Shown here: positions 25,248 through 32,988 of the stretch, one piece after another
Position numbering within the stretch: the stretch's first letter is position 1
Layout of the letters: each line of letters begins with the position of its first letter
Source: an uncultured Faecalibacterium sp.
Lineage (GTDB): Bacteria; Bacillota; Clostridia; Oscillospirales; Ruminococcaceae
Reading direction: 5' to 3'
Length of the DNA stretch: 37,969 bases
NCBI GenBank assembly: GCA_904394215.1
Contig: CAJFNF010000046.1
Span: 1-37,969 of the forward strand
The notes under the pieces: generated by a model
What the model was told of the DNA's origin: nothing
Databases searched by the model: none
Seen by the model: the letters and a program-made list of their open reading frames with translations, nothing else
Position numbers and translations under genes: made by a program

Positions 25248-26369
25248 TCAGGTCTCGGCCAGCTCGCCCCGGCTGGCGGCCTTCAGATAGGCGAAGATGA
25301 AGCCGTCCAGGTCGCCGTCCATGACGGCGTTCACGTTGCTGGTCTCGAAGCCCGTCCGGTGGTCCTTCACCATGGTGTAGGGCATGAACACATAGCTGCG
25401 GATCTGGTGGCCCCAGGCAATCTCGTTCTGGACGCCCTTGATGTCCTCGATCTTGTCCATGTGCTGCTGCTTGGCAATCTGGTACAGCTTGGCTTTCAGC
25501 ATCTGCATGGCGTAGTCGCGGTTCTGGAACTGGCTGCGCTGGGTCTGGCAGCTGACCACAATGCCGGTGGGCTTGTGGATCAGGCGGACGGCGCTGGAAG
25601 TCTTGTTGATGTGCTGGCCGCCGGCGCCCGAAGAACGGTACACCTGCATCTCAATGTCCTCGGGCCGGATGTCCACCTGGATGTTGTTGTCCAGCTCGGG
25701 CATCACTTCCAGGGATGCAAAGCTGGTCTGCCGCCGCGCGTTGGAGTCAAAGGGACTCACACGCACCAGGCGGTGGACGCCGTTCTCGCTCTTGAGCAGG
25801 CCGTAGGCGTTGTCGCCCTTCACCATGATGGAGGCGCTCTTGATGCCCGCCTCGTCGCCGTCCTGGTAATCCAGCACTTCCACGTTCATCCCGTGGTTGG
25901 CGGCCCAGCGGTTGTACATCCGGTACAGCATCTCGGCCCAGTCCTGGGCCTCGGTGCCGCCGGTGCCGGCGTGGAAGGTCAGGATGGCGTTGCTGTGGTC
26001 ATACTCGCCGTTCAGCATGGTCATCAGCTGCAGCTCGTCCACAGCCTTGCCCACGGCGTTCACTGCCTCTTCGCCCTCCGGGATCAGGGAGGGGTCGTTC
26101 TCCTCCTCCAGCATCACCAGCATGGTCTGGGCGTCCTCGTACAGGCCCTGCAGCTTCTCGTACCGGCCCAGCTTGCCCTTCAGGTCACCCACTTCGTCAA
26201 AGACCTTCTTGCTGGCCTCGGCATCATCGTAAAAACCCGGCCGGGTCATGGTGTGCTCCAGCTCCTGCACACGCTTCTTGCTGGCCTCGATGGCCAGCGC
26301 CTCTTCCAGGTCCTTCACCGCTTTGCCCTGCTCGGCCAGCTGGACCTTCAGTTCGTCAATTGTGATCAT
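25248..26369 (-). CDS. prfB: Peptide chain release factor 2
   Basis: A 373-residue release factor for UGA and UAA codons. The tripeptide SPF (205-207) that reads the stop codon and GGQ (250-252) that triggers peptidyl-tRNA hydrolysis identify RF2 rather than RF1. The N-terminal coiled-coil domain is complete. The whole protein is encoded in one frame from MITIDELKVQLAEQ; the autoregulatory in-frame UGA with +1 frameshift found in many prfB genes is not present. A promoter overlaps the end of the upstream sugar transferase gene. The 3' region holds an R3/R4 element and then a terminator. Confidence 0.98.
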   Translation of the reverse strand: MITIDELKVQLAEQGKAVKDLEEALAIEASKKRVQELEHTMTRPGFYDDAEASKKVFDEVGDLKGKLGRYEKLQGLYEDAQTMLVMLEEENDPSLIPEGEEAVNAVGKAVDELQLMTMLNGEYDHSNAILTFHAGTGGTEAQDWAEMLYRMYNRWAANHGMNVEVLDYQDGDEAGIKSASIMVKGDNAYGLLKSENGVHRLVRVSPFDSNARRQTSFASLEVMPELDNNIQVDIRPEDIEMQVYRSSGAGGQHINKTSSAVRLIHKPTGIVVSCQTQRSQFQNRDYAMQMLKAKLYQIAKQQHMDKIEDIKGVQNEIAWGHQIRSYVFMPYTMVKDHRTGFETSNVNAVMDGDLDGFIFAYLKAASRGELAET

Positions 26370-26407
26370 AGCTACCTCTCACACTGTTGTGGTTGTACAT
26401 CCGATTC

Positions 26408-26436
26408 AGTATACCCGGAACCCCGGACAAAATCAA
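26408..26436 (-). promoter_or_regulatory. prfB promoter
   Basis: Minus-strand TTGATT and TATACT with 17-nt spacing. The -35 box overlaps the stop codon of the sugar transferase gene. Confidence 0.7.
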
Positions 26437-27050
26437 TCCTTGCCCTCTTCCTGGTGCAGGGTGCCGGTGCCCCCCTCCACCACGCCGTCGTGGCGCACCA
26501 CCGCGCCGATGGTGCCGAAAAACAGCTTCACATCCCCCCAGAAGGTGATGTGGGCTACATAGTCCCCGTCCAGCTTGGCCTTGACCGGGATTTCCAGCTC
26601 GTCCCGGCCGTGGATCTGGGCCAGGCCGGTGAGGCCGGGGCGCACGTCGTTGGCGCCGTACTTGTCCCGCTCGGCCAGCAGGTCGTACTGGTTCCACAGG
26701 GCGGGCCGGGGCCCGATCACCGCCATGTCCCCCACCAGGATGTTCCACAGCTGGGGCAGTTCGTCCAGGCTGGTTTTCCGCAGGAAATGCCCCACCCGGG
26801 TGATATACTGGTCGGGGTCGGCCAGCAGGTGGGTGGGCATATCGTGGGGGGTATCGCTGCGCATGGTACGGAATTTCAAAATCCAGAAGTGGGTTTTATG
26901 GATGCCCACCCGCTTCTGTTTGAAGAACACCGGACCGGGGGAATCCAGTTTGATGGCCACCGCCAGCCCCAGCAGCAGCCAGGACAGGCAGACGATGCCG
27001 CACAGCGCCAGAAAGGCGTCCAGCGCCCGCTTGCCAACCTTCCGATACAT
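26433..27050 (-). CDS. Bacterial sugar (undecaprenyl-phosphate) transferase
   Basis: A 205-residue membrane phosphoglycosyl transferase that would move a sugar phosphate from a nucleotide sugar to a polyprenyl phosphate, the first step of making a surface glycan. One N-terminal membrane helix (about residues 10-33) precedes the catalytic block with KFRTM (59-63), the KTSLDELPQLWNIL segment (92-105) and GPRP (113-116), all typical of the family. ATG at 27050 follows GAGGTGCGGG. The length is that of a monotopic, single-helix enzyme without the extra N-terminal domain. No other glycan genes are nearby, so the product is unknown. Confidence 0.92.
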   Translation of the reverse strand: MYRKVGKRALDAFLALCGIVCLSWLLLGLAVAIKLDSPGPVFFKQKRVGIHKTHFWILKFRTMRSDTPHDMPTHLLADPDQYITRVGHFLRKTSLDELPQLWNILVGDMAVIGPRPALWNQYDLLAERDKYGANDVRPGLTGLAQIHGRDELEIPVKAKLDGDYVAHITFWGDVKLFFGTIGAVVRHDGVVEGGTGTLHQEEGKD

Positions 27051-27099
27051 ACCCGCACCTCGCTTTTGTTCCGCGGCGCAACCCGCGCCGATCCAGCTT

Positions 27100-27128
27100 A
27101 TTATAACATAGTTTGGACTATTCCACAA
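27100..27128 (-). promoter_or_regulatory. Sugar transferase promoter
   Basis: Minus-strand TTGTGG and TATAAT, 17 nt apart, with TGT just before TATAAT (extended -10). Confidence 0.72.
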
Positions 27129-27154
27129 GATTTATCATCGAATCCCGCCCCCAG

Positions 27155-27243
27155 GCAGAGCCTGGACCATCTCGCGGATTTACGCCTGCCGCGGCATCTG
27201 CCTTCTGAGCCCGCGGCTGTTTCGTATAGCGATGGCATCTGTG
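27155..27243 (+). repeat. R6 module, single copy
   Basis: GCCTGGACCATCTCGCGGAT at the left and GGCTGTTTCGTATAGCGATG at the right match the units at 19143 and 36006. Here it does not follow a stop codon on its strand. Confidence 0.65.
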
Positions 27244-27249
27244 CCGGGG

Positions 27250-27365
27250 GCAGCTGAGCCGAGCGCTGCCTGCGGCAGAAACAGCGAGGCGAAGCTGGCG
27301 CAGCGCTCCGGTTTTTGCAAGCGGGCGCCGTCCCGCGCCGCAAAAATCGGCTAAGCGCAAGAGGT
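27250..27365 (+). repeat. R2 structured repeat, copy 9
   Basis: GCGCT with AGCGC; CCGGTTTTTGC with GCAAAAATCGG (one G-T pair); second region CAGCT with AGCTG enclosing CTGCC-TGC-GGCAG. It joins an R1 end (GGGCGGCGGGCGGGTTTA) at 27371. Confidence 0.72.
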
Positions 27366-27440
27366 TTTATAGGGCGGCGGGCGGGTTTATAAAGTTATAG
27401 CCTTAGCCTATAGCGCTGGCTGGGCCTGGCCGTGGGCTGT
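27366..27440. repeat. R1 right end plus R5 fragment
   Basis: GGGCGGCGGGCGGGTTTATA is followed after about 10 bp by TAGCCTATAGCGCTGGCTGG, the truncated start of R5. The rest up to 27489 holds nothing recognisable. Confidence 0.45.
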
Positions 27441-27489
27441 TTCCTCTGGTTTTGCACGGCGGGGGTGCGCCAAAAAGCAGCATTAAAAA

Positions 27490-27540
27490 GTCATACTTCA
27501 TCCAAAAGGATTGCACCAACTGCATATTCTTTGGTATAAT
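27490..27540 (+). promoter_or_regulatory. Promoter of lipoprotein 3 with shared upstream motif
   Basis: GTCATACTT (27490-27498), TTGCAC (27511-27516) and TATAAT (27535-27540), with 18-nt spacing and TGG before TATAAT. Confidence 0.85.
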
Positions 27541-27559
27541 GAGCCAAACAAGCCACCCA

Positions 27560-27574
27560 CGGGCCCCCGGCCCG
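27560..27574 (+). promoter_or_regulatory. 5'-UTR hairpin before the ribosome site
   Basis: CGGGCC-CCC-GGCCCG: the stem is the same as at 6682 and 16785, with a changed loop. Confidence 0.6.
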
Positions 27575-27593
27575 CCCTGAAAGGAGGAACATC

Positions 27594-29642
27594 ATGCGAA
27601 GAAAACTTCTTGCCCTGCTGCTGGCAGCGGCTATGGCCATCAGCCTGCTGGCCGCCTGCGGCAGCAGGCAGCAATCGGCTGCCCGGGTCCTGCTGAACCT
27701 GCTGGAGGGCAAATACCAAAACGTCTCGGTGGAGATGGACCCCGACCTGGAGGCCGACCTGCGCCAGGTGCTGAGCGAAAATGAAAATGACGACGAGGCC
27801 GCCATCCGGGCGGCCCTGGAAAAGGTGCTGGGTTCCACCATCACCTTCACCCGCCTGGGGAAGGGCCAGCAGGGCGACACCGCCTTTGACCTGGTGTTCT
27901 ATGCCGGCTCCGACCCCGACAAGGCGGCCCAGGCAGCTTACACCCAGTGGAACCCCGTCTTCTCGCGCCTGCCCGCCGACGGCAAGTACGCCGCCGGCCT
28001 GGCCCTGGTCCAGACCGAGAACGGCTGCTGGCTGCTGGTGAAGGCTACCGTGGAGAAGGCCGGGACGGCGGACAAGGACAAGCCTGTCACCCTCAAGAGC
28101 CTTTCGGTGACCGGGCTCACCACGACCGGCTACGAAGTTGGAGATAAATTCGACCCTGCCGTCATAACTGTCAGCGCCGTTTATTCTGATGGACATTCTG
28201 AACCGCTTCTGTCAACAGATTACACCATTACGATCAACGGCAGCGCCCCCGGTACAGACTACGTCTTCAAAAAAGCAGGTTCCTATACCCTTAAAATAAC
28301 TTATAAGGGCCAGGAGCTTACCCAAACAATAGAAGTAAGCAACAATTCCAACGGATACTATCAGAGCGCCGACGGCAGCTATGTTGTCACAGGCTCCGAC
28401 GGCCTGCAAAATCTGTTTAGTGAGCCTAGCATCGATGCTACAAAGGCTGACATCACCCTGGAACCCTTGGAGAGTGGCCAAAGCTACACCGTCACCAAGC
28501 AGCTGACCGATACTTTTAGCGGCAAGCTGACCAGCGACGGCGGCCAGGCCAAAATCAAGCTTTCGGGCGGCGCGAGCCTGTTCGGGACGATTGCCAGCGG
28601 CGCCGAGGTGTCCTATCTGGATATTACGGTGACAGAGGGCATCAGCGTCAGCAAAACAGACGGCAGCGACAGCGACGCCGGCGTTGTAGCGGGCCAAAAT
28701 TATGGCAAGATCACCGGCTGCGATGTGACCATCAACAATGGCAAATCCATCACAGCTGACCCCAGCTCCGGCTCTGGCGCTGCCAACGCCGGCGGCATCG
28801 TGGGCCAAAATAAAAGCGGCGGTAAAATCAGCGATTGCACCGTCACCGGCGGCACCATCCAATCTGGTAATCTCTCTGTCTCCAGCGACCACGTCTTCGC
28901 CGGCGGCATTGCAGGTAGCAATGATGGCACCATCGAAAGTAACTGTAAAGTGGAAGATACCAGCGTCTCCGCCACCACCAATAGCGCCGACTACCGCGCC
29001 TGCGCCGGCGGCCTGGTGGGGTACAACACGAGTACGGTGGACGGCACCTACAGCGGCAGCGGCAAGATTGCCGCCACAGGCCAGAACATCACCGCCGCCG
29101 GCGGCCTGGTGGGGTTCAACACGAGTACGGTGACCGGCACCTATAACGGCAGCGGCACCGTCCAAGCTTATGGCAGCTACACCTCCGCCGGCGGCCTGGT
29201 GGGGTACAACATGAGTACGGTGGACGGCACCTACAGCGGCAGCGGCACCGTCCAAGCCACAATTGATCCAAATGGATCGAGCGAAGCATGGGCCGGCGGC
29301 CTGGTGGGGTACAACGCGGATACGGTGAGCGGCACCTACAGCGGCAGCGGCACCGTCCAAGCCGAGAACACCGCCTTCGGTTCCGCCTACGCCGGCGGCC
29401 TGGTGGGGTACAATATCAGAGATATCGACAGCGTGACCGCCAACTGGATTCCCAAAAACGGAACCCAAAACTTGCAAAAAACCATCCGGGCCAAGGCCGG
29501 GGATGATACCGCCGCTGTGCCTTACATCGATAGCAGCAACGTTCAACAAGGAATTCAAAAAAATGGCCGAGCCTACGCCGGCACCAAGTGCGGCAGTGAA
29601 AACAGCGGTGACCCGTCGTCACATATCACCACTGGCGGCTAA
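27594..29642 (+). CDS. Secreted lipoprotein 3 with Ig-like domain and tandem repeats
   Basis: A 682-residue predicted lipoprotein. The signal peptide MRRKLLALLLAAAMAISLLA precedes Cys22 (LLAAC lipobox). The shared N-terminal domain spans about residues 25-160. Unlike the paralogues it then has a bacterial Ig-like domain (about 165-250; SVTGLTTTGYEVGDKFDPAV ... GSYTLKITYKGQELTQTIEV). A beta-helix region with GLUG-type repeats follows. Between 29004 and 29400 five near-identical units start with AGGLVGYN and continue TVDGTYSGSGTVQA, spaced 93, 90, 105 and 99 bp. The end (AGTKCGSENSGDPSSH) resembles that of lipoprotein 2. GAAAGGAGG precedes the ATG. A surface role is inferred. Confidence 0.9.
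   Translation: MRRKLLALLLAAAMAISLLAACGSRQQSAARVLLNLLEGKYQNVSVEMDPDLEADLRQVLSENENDDEAAIRAALEKVLGSTITFTRLGKGQQGDTAFDLVFYAGSDPDKAAQAAYTQWNPVFSRLPADGKYAAGLALVQTENGCWLLVKATVEKAGTADKDKPVTLKSLSVTGLTTTGYEVGDKFDPAVITVSAVYSDGHSEPLLSTDYTITINGSAPGTDYVFKKAGSYTLKITYKGQELTQTIEVSNNSNGYYQSADGSYVVTGSDGLQNLFSEPSIDATKADITLEPLESGQSYTVTKQLTDTFSGKLTSDGGQAKIKLSGGASLFGTIASGAEVSYLDITVTEGISVSKTDGSDSDAGVVAGQNYGKITGCDVTINNGKSITADPSSGSGAANAGGIVGQNKSGGKISDCTVTGGTIQSGNLSVSSDHVFAGGIAGSNDGTIESNCKVEDTSVSATTNSADYRACAGGLVGYNTSTVDGTYSGSGKIAATGQNITAAGGLVGFNTSTVTGTYNGSGTVQAYGSYTSAGGLVGYNMSTVDGTYSGSGTVQATIDPNGSSEAWAGGLVGYNADTVSGTYSGSGTVQAENTAFGSAYAGGLVGYNIRDIDSVTANWIPKNGTQNLQKTIRAKAGDDTAAVPYIDSSNVQQGIQKNGRAYAGTKCGSENSGDPSSHITTGG
29004..29408 (+). 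repeat. Tandem GLUG units inside lipoprotein 3
   Basis: GCCGGCGGCCTGGTGGGG starts at 29004, 29097, 29187, 29292 and 29391. All spacings are multiples of three, so unit gain or loss keeps the frame. Confidence 0.85.
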
Positions 29643-29661
29643 CCCTACCCCATAAACCCTA

Positions 29662-29700
29662 CCCCCTGCCTCCCCCGAGGCGGGGGGATTTTGTTTTGTT
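29662..29700 (+). terminator. Terminator of lipoprotein 3
   Basis: CCCCCTGCCTC, CCC and GAGGCGGGGGG, then ATTTTGTTTTGTTTG. Confidence 0.9.
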
Positions 29701-29707
29701 TGTTTTT

Positions 29708-29956
29708 AATCTAAACCCGCCCGCCGCCCTCTTAGCGGTTCCCCCGGCCCTGCGGGCCCGCCCCCATACGGGGGCTCTGGGCCTCTGACTGCTCCCCCAC
29801 CCGGCGGGCGGGCCGGAACTTTCAGGCGCGGGGGTGCGGCTGCTGCGCAGCCTGCACCCAGAAGGAGAAGTTTGTGGCAGATTCCCCCCGAAGGGGGGAT
29901 GCCGCGCAGCGGCAGGGGGGACTCCGCTAAAAGGGCGGCGGGCGGGTTTAGATCAA
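29708..29956. repeat. R1 foldback repeat, full copy after lipoprotein 3
   Basis: The left end ATCTAAACCCGCCCGCCGCC and right end GGCGGCGGGCGGGTTTAGAT are exact reverse complements over these 20 bases. Inner hairpins CCCCCATACGGGGG and CCCCCCGAAGGGGGG are present. Confidence 0.75.
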
Positions 29957-29984
29957 AATAGAAAAAAGACATCCCCAAGAACAA

Positions 29985-30024
29985 AAAGACTCCCCTGCCC
30001 TGCCCGGGCAAGGGAGCCTTTTTC
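29985..30024 (-). terminator. Terminator of the phospholipase-like gene
   Basis: Minus-strand GGCTCCCTTGCCC and GGGCAGGGCAGGGGAGTC are followed by TTTTTGTTC. Confidence 0.8.
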
Positions 30025-30027
30025 AAA

Positions 30028-30861
30028 TCAAGAATCTTCTTCCGCGTAGCGCTGCATCAGCTCGGGCACCGGCCCGTAGGTGCGGTCGAAGCGGCTGGAC
30101 AGGGGGGTGCCGTAGGCGATGTGGTCGCACAGGCTGTCCATCAGATCCAGGGCCACCGGCACCGCCCCCTCCGCCAGCTGCGCCAGCCGGGCGCTGCTCC
30201 GGGCGTAGGCCGGCCGGTCCAGGGCGTAGATCAGCAGCCCGCCCAGCACGTCCCACTTGCCCGCCAGCTCCAGAAACCGCTGGGTCAGGTAGTTTTTGGT
30301 GCGGCAGGAGGGCATCAGCAGCCGGTTCATCCGCTTCATGTTGGCCAGGCTGGCGCGGATCTGCCGCCGGCTGGCCGGCAGGATCCGGGCAATCACACGG
30401 ACATTGGTCTCGTTCACCGCAATGTACCCCGCAGGGTTGTGGGTGGTCCAGTCCACCCCGTCCGCCTCCATCAGGGCCCCTTCCAGGGCCGTCTCGATGG
30501 CAATGTGTCCGTGGCCGCTGCGCTGGATCTCGTACTCCACATAGCTGTGGCACTCGCTGTCCAGGGCAAAGTGGCAGACAAACCCCAGCAGGTAGCTGAG
30601 CACCGCCTGGCCCTCCGCCAGGCCGTTGACCCGGGCCGCCGCCGCTTCAAAGAAGGGCGCCGCCGGCGCGTCGTGCATGGCGTTCCCCGCATCCTTGCAG
30701 GGGTTGGACCCCAGGGGGTCGCAGTAGAACAGCAGGTCGGGCCCCTGGAGCCCGATCTGGTACAGGACCGGGAATCGCTGGATGGCGGCGCGGGCCATGG
30801 GATTTTCACAGACGGCCAGCACCTGTCCGCCGAACCGGCGGTGTGCGTAAACAGCAGGCAT
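30028..30861 (-). CDS. Zinc-dependent phospholipase C-like protein
   Basis: A 277-residue protein resembling the zinc-dependent phospholipase C / S1-P1 nuclease fold. Candidate metal ligands lie in YAHRRFG (near the start), GLQGPDLLFYCDP, MHDAPAAPFF and GFVCHFALDSECHSYVEYE. No signal peptide is seen, so the protein would be cytoplasmic, unlike secreted clostridial alpha-toxins; many Clostridia carry such intracellular versions of unknown substrate. It follows the MFS gene by 22 nt and is probably co-transcribed. The call is firm at the family level, weak for actual lipase activity. Confidence 0.85.
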   Translation of the reverse strand: MPAVYAHRRFGGQVLAVCENPMARAAIQRFPVLYQIGLQGPDLLFYCDPLGSNPCKDAGNAMHDAPAAPFFEAAAARVNGLAEGQAVLSYLLGFVCHFALDSECHSYVEYEIQRSGHGHIAIETALEGALMEADGVDWTTHNPAGYIAVNETNVRVIARILPASRRQIRASLANMKRMNRLLMPSCRTKNYLTQRFLELAGKWDVLGGLLIYALDRPAYARSSARLAQLAEGAVPVALDLMDSLCDHIAYGTPLSSRFDRTYGPVPELMQRYAEEDS

Positions 30862-30883
30862 ATCGGTTCACCTCATTTGGATG

Positions 30884-32155
30884 TTATACTTCGGATGCGT
30901 TGGCCTTCCGGCCCTCCCGCACCGCTTTACGGAACGCAAGGAACCCCAGCAGGATCAGCGGCGCAATCACCATGACCCCCACCGAGGTGCTGCCCGAAAT
31001 CTGGGTCATCAGGCTCACCAGGAAGGTGCCCACAAAGGACGCGCCCTTGCCGCAGATGTCCAGCAGGCCATAGTATTCCCCCGACTTTTCGGGGGGGATG
31101 ATCTTGCCGAAGTAGGACCGGGACAAGGACTGGATGCCGCCCTGGAACATGCCCACCCAGACCGCCAGGATCCAGAACTGGGTCTGGCTGCGCAGGAAGA
31201 TGGCGTAGGCGGCGATGCCGATGTAGGCCACGATGGCGATGGACACCAGCAAAGCGGTGTCCACCCGGCGGGACAGCCACCCGAACAGCAGCGCAAAGGG
31301 GAAGGCCACAATCTGGGTCACCAGCAAAGCCAGCAGCAGGCCGGTACTGTCCAGGCCCAGGGCCTGGCCGTAGGCGGTGGCCATGTCGATGATGGTATAC
31401 ACGCCGTCGATGTAGAGGAAGAAGGCGATCAAAAACCACAGGACCTGTTTATTGCCCTGGATGTCCCGGAAGGTCTCCCCCAGCCGCCGGAAGGCGCCGG
31501 CCACCATGTGGCCCTCGGCGGGGATGCTGTACTTCTGGCGGTAGCGGGCCAGCAGGGGCAAAGTGCAGCACAGCCACCACCCGGCGTTGATCAGGAAAGC
31601 GATGAGCATGGCGGCGCCCAGGGTGAGGCCGATGGCCTCATACCCCAGCACGATCACCAGGCTGACCACGAAGGGGATGCAGCTGCCGGCATAGCCGAAG
31701 GCGTAGCCCACCGCCGAGACCTTGTCCATCCGCTCGGGGGTGGTGACGTCGGTGAGCATGGAATCATAGAACACCAGGCTGGCGCTGTAGCCGATTTTGG
31801 CGATGATGAAGCAGCCCAGAAACCACACCCAGGAGCTGAGGGCCCCCATGACGGCGCAGCCGATGACGCCCACCGCCACGCAGAGGGTGAAGAGTTTCTT
31901 TTTCATGTCGGGCAGGTCGGCGATGGCCCCCAACGTGGGGCCCAGCACCGCCACCACCACCGTGACGAAGGAGGCGGCGTAGCCCCAGAAGGCCAGGTAC
32001 TGTGCGTCGGACAGGCCGGCGGACTCGGCCAGGCCGTTGAAGTAGATGGGCAGGATGGTGGAGATCAGCAAAGTGAATGCCGAATTGCCCACGTCGTAGA
32101 GGACCCAGCGTTTTTCCAGCCGGGTCATCTTATCCTTTTGCTGCTGTTGTTCCAT
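30884..32155 (-). CDS. MFS transporter, UMF1/Atg22-like
   Basis: A 423-residue integral membrane protein with about 12 hydrophobic helices. The N-terminus (WVLYDVGNSAFTLLISTILP) and the block after helix 2 are typical of the UMF1 branch of the major facilitator superfamily, related to the vacuolar effluxer Atg22. The FQGGIQSLSRSYFGKIIP block in the second half is a strong signature of that branch. Substrates of bacterial members are mostly unknown; amino acid efflux is inferred from the yeast relative only. It is the first gene of a pair with the phospholipase-like protein. AAAGGGTG precedes the ATG at 32155. Confidence 0.92.
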   Translation of the reverse strand: MEQQQQKDKMTRLEKRWVLYDVGNSAFTLLISTILPIYFNGLAESAGLSDAQYLAFWGYAASFVTVVVAVLGPTLGAIADLPDMKKKLFTLCVAVGVIGCAVMGALSSWVWFLGCFIIAKIGYSASLVFYDSMLTDVTTPERMDKVSAVGYAFGYAGSCIPFVVSLVIVLGYEAIGLTLGAAMLIAFLINAGWWLCCTLPLLARYRQKYSIPAEGHMVAGAFRRLGETFRDIQGNKQVLWFLIAFFLYIDGVYTIIDMATAYGQALGLDSTGLLLALLVTQIVAFPFALLFGWLSRRVDTALLVSIAIVAYIGIAAYAIFLRSQTQFWILAVWVGMFQGGIQSLSRSYFGKIIPPEKSGEYYGLLDICGKGASFVGTFLVSLMTQISGSTSVGVMVIAPLILLGFLAFRKAVREGRKANASEV

Positions 32156-32188
32156 AGATACACCCTTTCATGGTTTTTGGATGGTTTC

Positions 32189-32214
32189 AGTATACCACGG
32201 ATTTGTAAAATCCG
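32189..32214 (-). promoter_or_regulatory. MFS promoter with palindrome in the spacer
   Basis: Minus-strand TGGTATACT is an extended -10. Directly upstream CGGATTT-TAC-AAATCCG (32198-32214) is a perfect 7-bp inverted repeat, a candidate operator. Confidence 0.5.
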
Positions 32215-32340
32215 CGGCCCGATTGATGCAAAATCCAAGGCTATGATAACACAGACGGCGGTGCAGTTCAAGAATTTGAATTTTTTTACACACATCAGTG
32301 GGCGGGTCTTCTTTTCTTTTGGTATTTTGATCTATACTTT

Positions 32341-32462
32341 CCCTCTTGCGCTTAGCCGATTTTTGCGGCGCGGGACGGAGCCCGCTTGCAAAAACCGGAG
32401 CGCTGCGCCAAACACAACTCCCTGCTTCGTCCACTGGACGCGGTCGTTGTGTTTGCCCCGCG
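32341..32462 (-). repeat. R2 structured repeat, copy 10
   Basis: GCGCT (32348-32352) with AGCGC (32399-32403). CCGATTTTTGC (32356-32366) with GCAAAAACCGG (32388-32398), one mismatch. The second helix CAAACACAAC (32409-32418) with GTTGTGTTTG (32446-32455) is a perfect 10 bp, replacing CAGCGGC with GCCGCTG of copy 1. Confidence 0.78.
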
Positions 32463-32502
32463 GCTGCGCCGCCGCCCCAAAGGCCAGCTCCCCCCGAAGG
32501 GG

Positions 32503-32618
32503 GCAGCTGAGCCGAGCGCTGCCTGCGGCAGATACAGCGAGGCGAAGCTGGCGCAGCGCTCCAATTTTCACAAGGGCGCACCGCCGCCCGCAGGGAAAAT
32601 TGGCTAAGCGCAAGAGGA
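32503..32618 (+). repeat. R2 structured repeat, copy 11
   Basis: CCAATTTTC with GAAAATTGG, flanked by GCGCT and AGCGC; CTGCC-TGC-GGCAG in the second region. It faces copy 10 as an inverted pair about 40 bp away. R1 end sequence (GGGCGGTGGGCGGGTTTAG) follows at 32651. Confidence 0.75.
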
Positions 32619-32707
32619 CCGCCGCCGCAGGCGGCAGGGGCACCGCTATGGGCGGTGGGCGGGTTTAGATCATAAATAAAGAAAAAACACACCCAAACAA
32701 AAGCACC

Positions 32708-32736
32708 TTGCAATTCAGGGCATAATATGATAAAAT
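32708..32736 (+). promoter_or_regulatory. SRP RNA promoter
   Basis: TTGCAA and TAAAAT with 17-nt spacing and TGA before TAAAAT (extended -10). Confidence 0.78.
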
Positions 32737-32741
32737 ACCTG

Positions 32742-32965
32742 TATGCTCCCAGCTGCGCTGTGGAGCACACCAGGTCGGACAGCGCCTTGCTGCGCGGTTC
32801 GGCATACGGATGCGGGCCCTGTACGACCGGGCCGCTGTGAACCAGGTCAGGTGGGGAACCAAGCAGCCTTAAGCGGCGTGCATGGTGCGTTTCAGCCAGC
32901 CTGCATTCGTATGCCGAGCTTCGCAAGGCGGGGGATCTTCCCCCGCAGCGCTGTCCGCTTTTTTT
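32742..32965 (+). ncRNA. ffs: Signal recognition particle RNA
   Basis: The conserved domain IV hairpin is unmistakable: CCAGGTCAGGTGGGGAACC followed by AAGCAGCC, closed by GCTGTG... and ...TAAGCGGC. Flanking helices are seen: CGGCATACG with CGTATGCCG, and CGGACAGCGC with GCGCTGTCCG. At about 220 nt it is larger than the 4.5S type, consistent with the Gram-positive form with an Alu part. Its place directly before dnaX matches Bacillus. It ends at a GCGGGGG-ATCT-TCCCCCGC hairpin and TTTTTTT; exact ends are estimated. Confidence 0.92.
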
Positions 32966-32988
32966 ATGTGTGTGAGGGAGGTGTCAAG

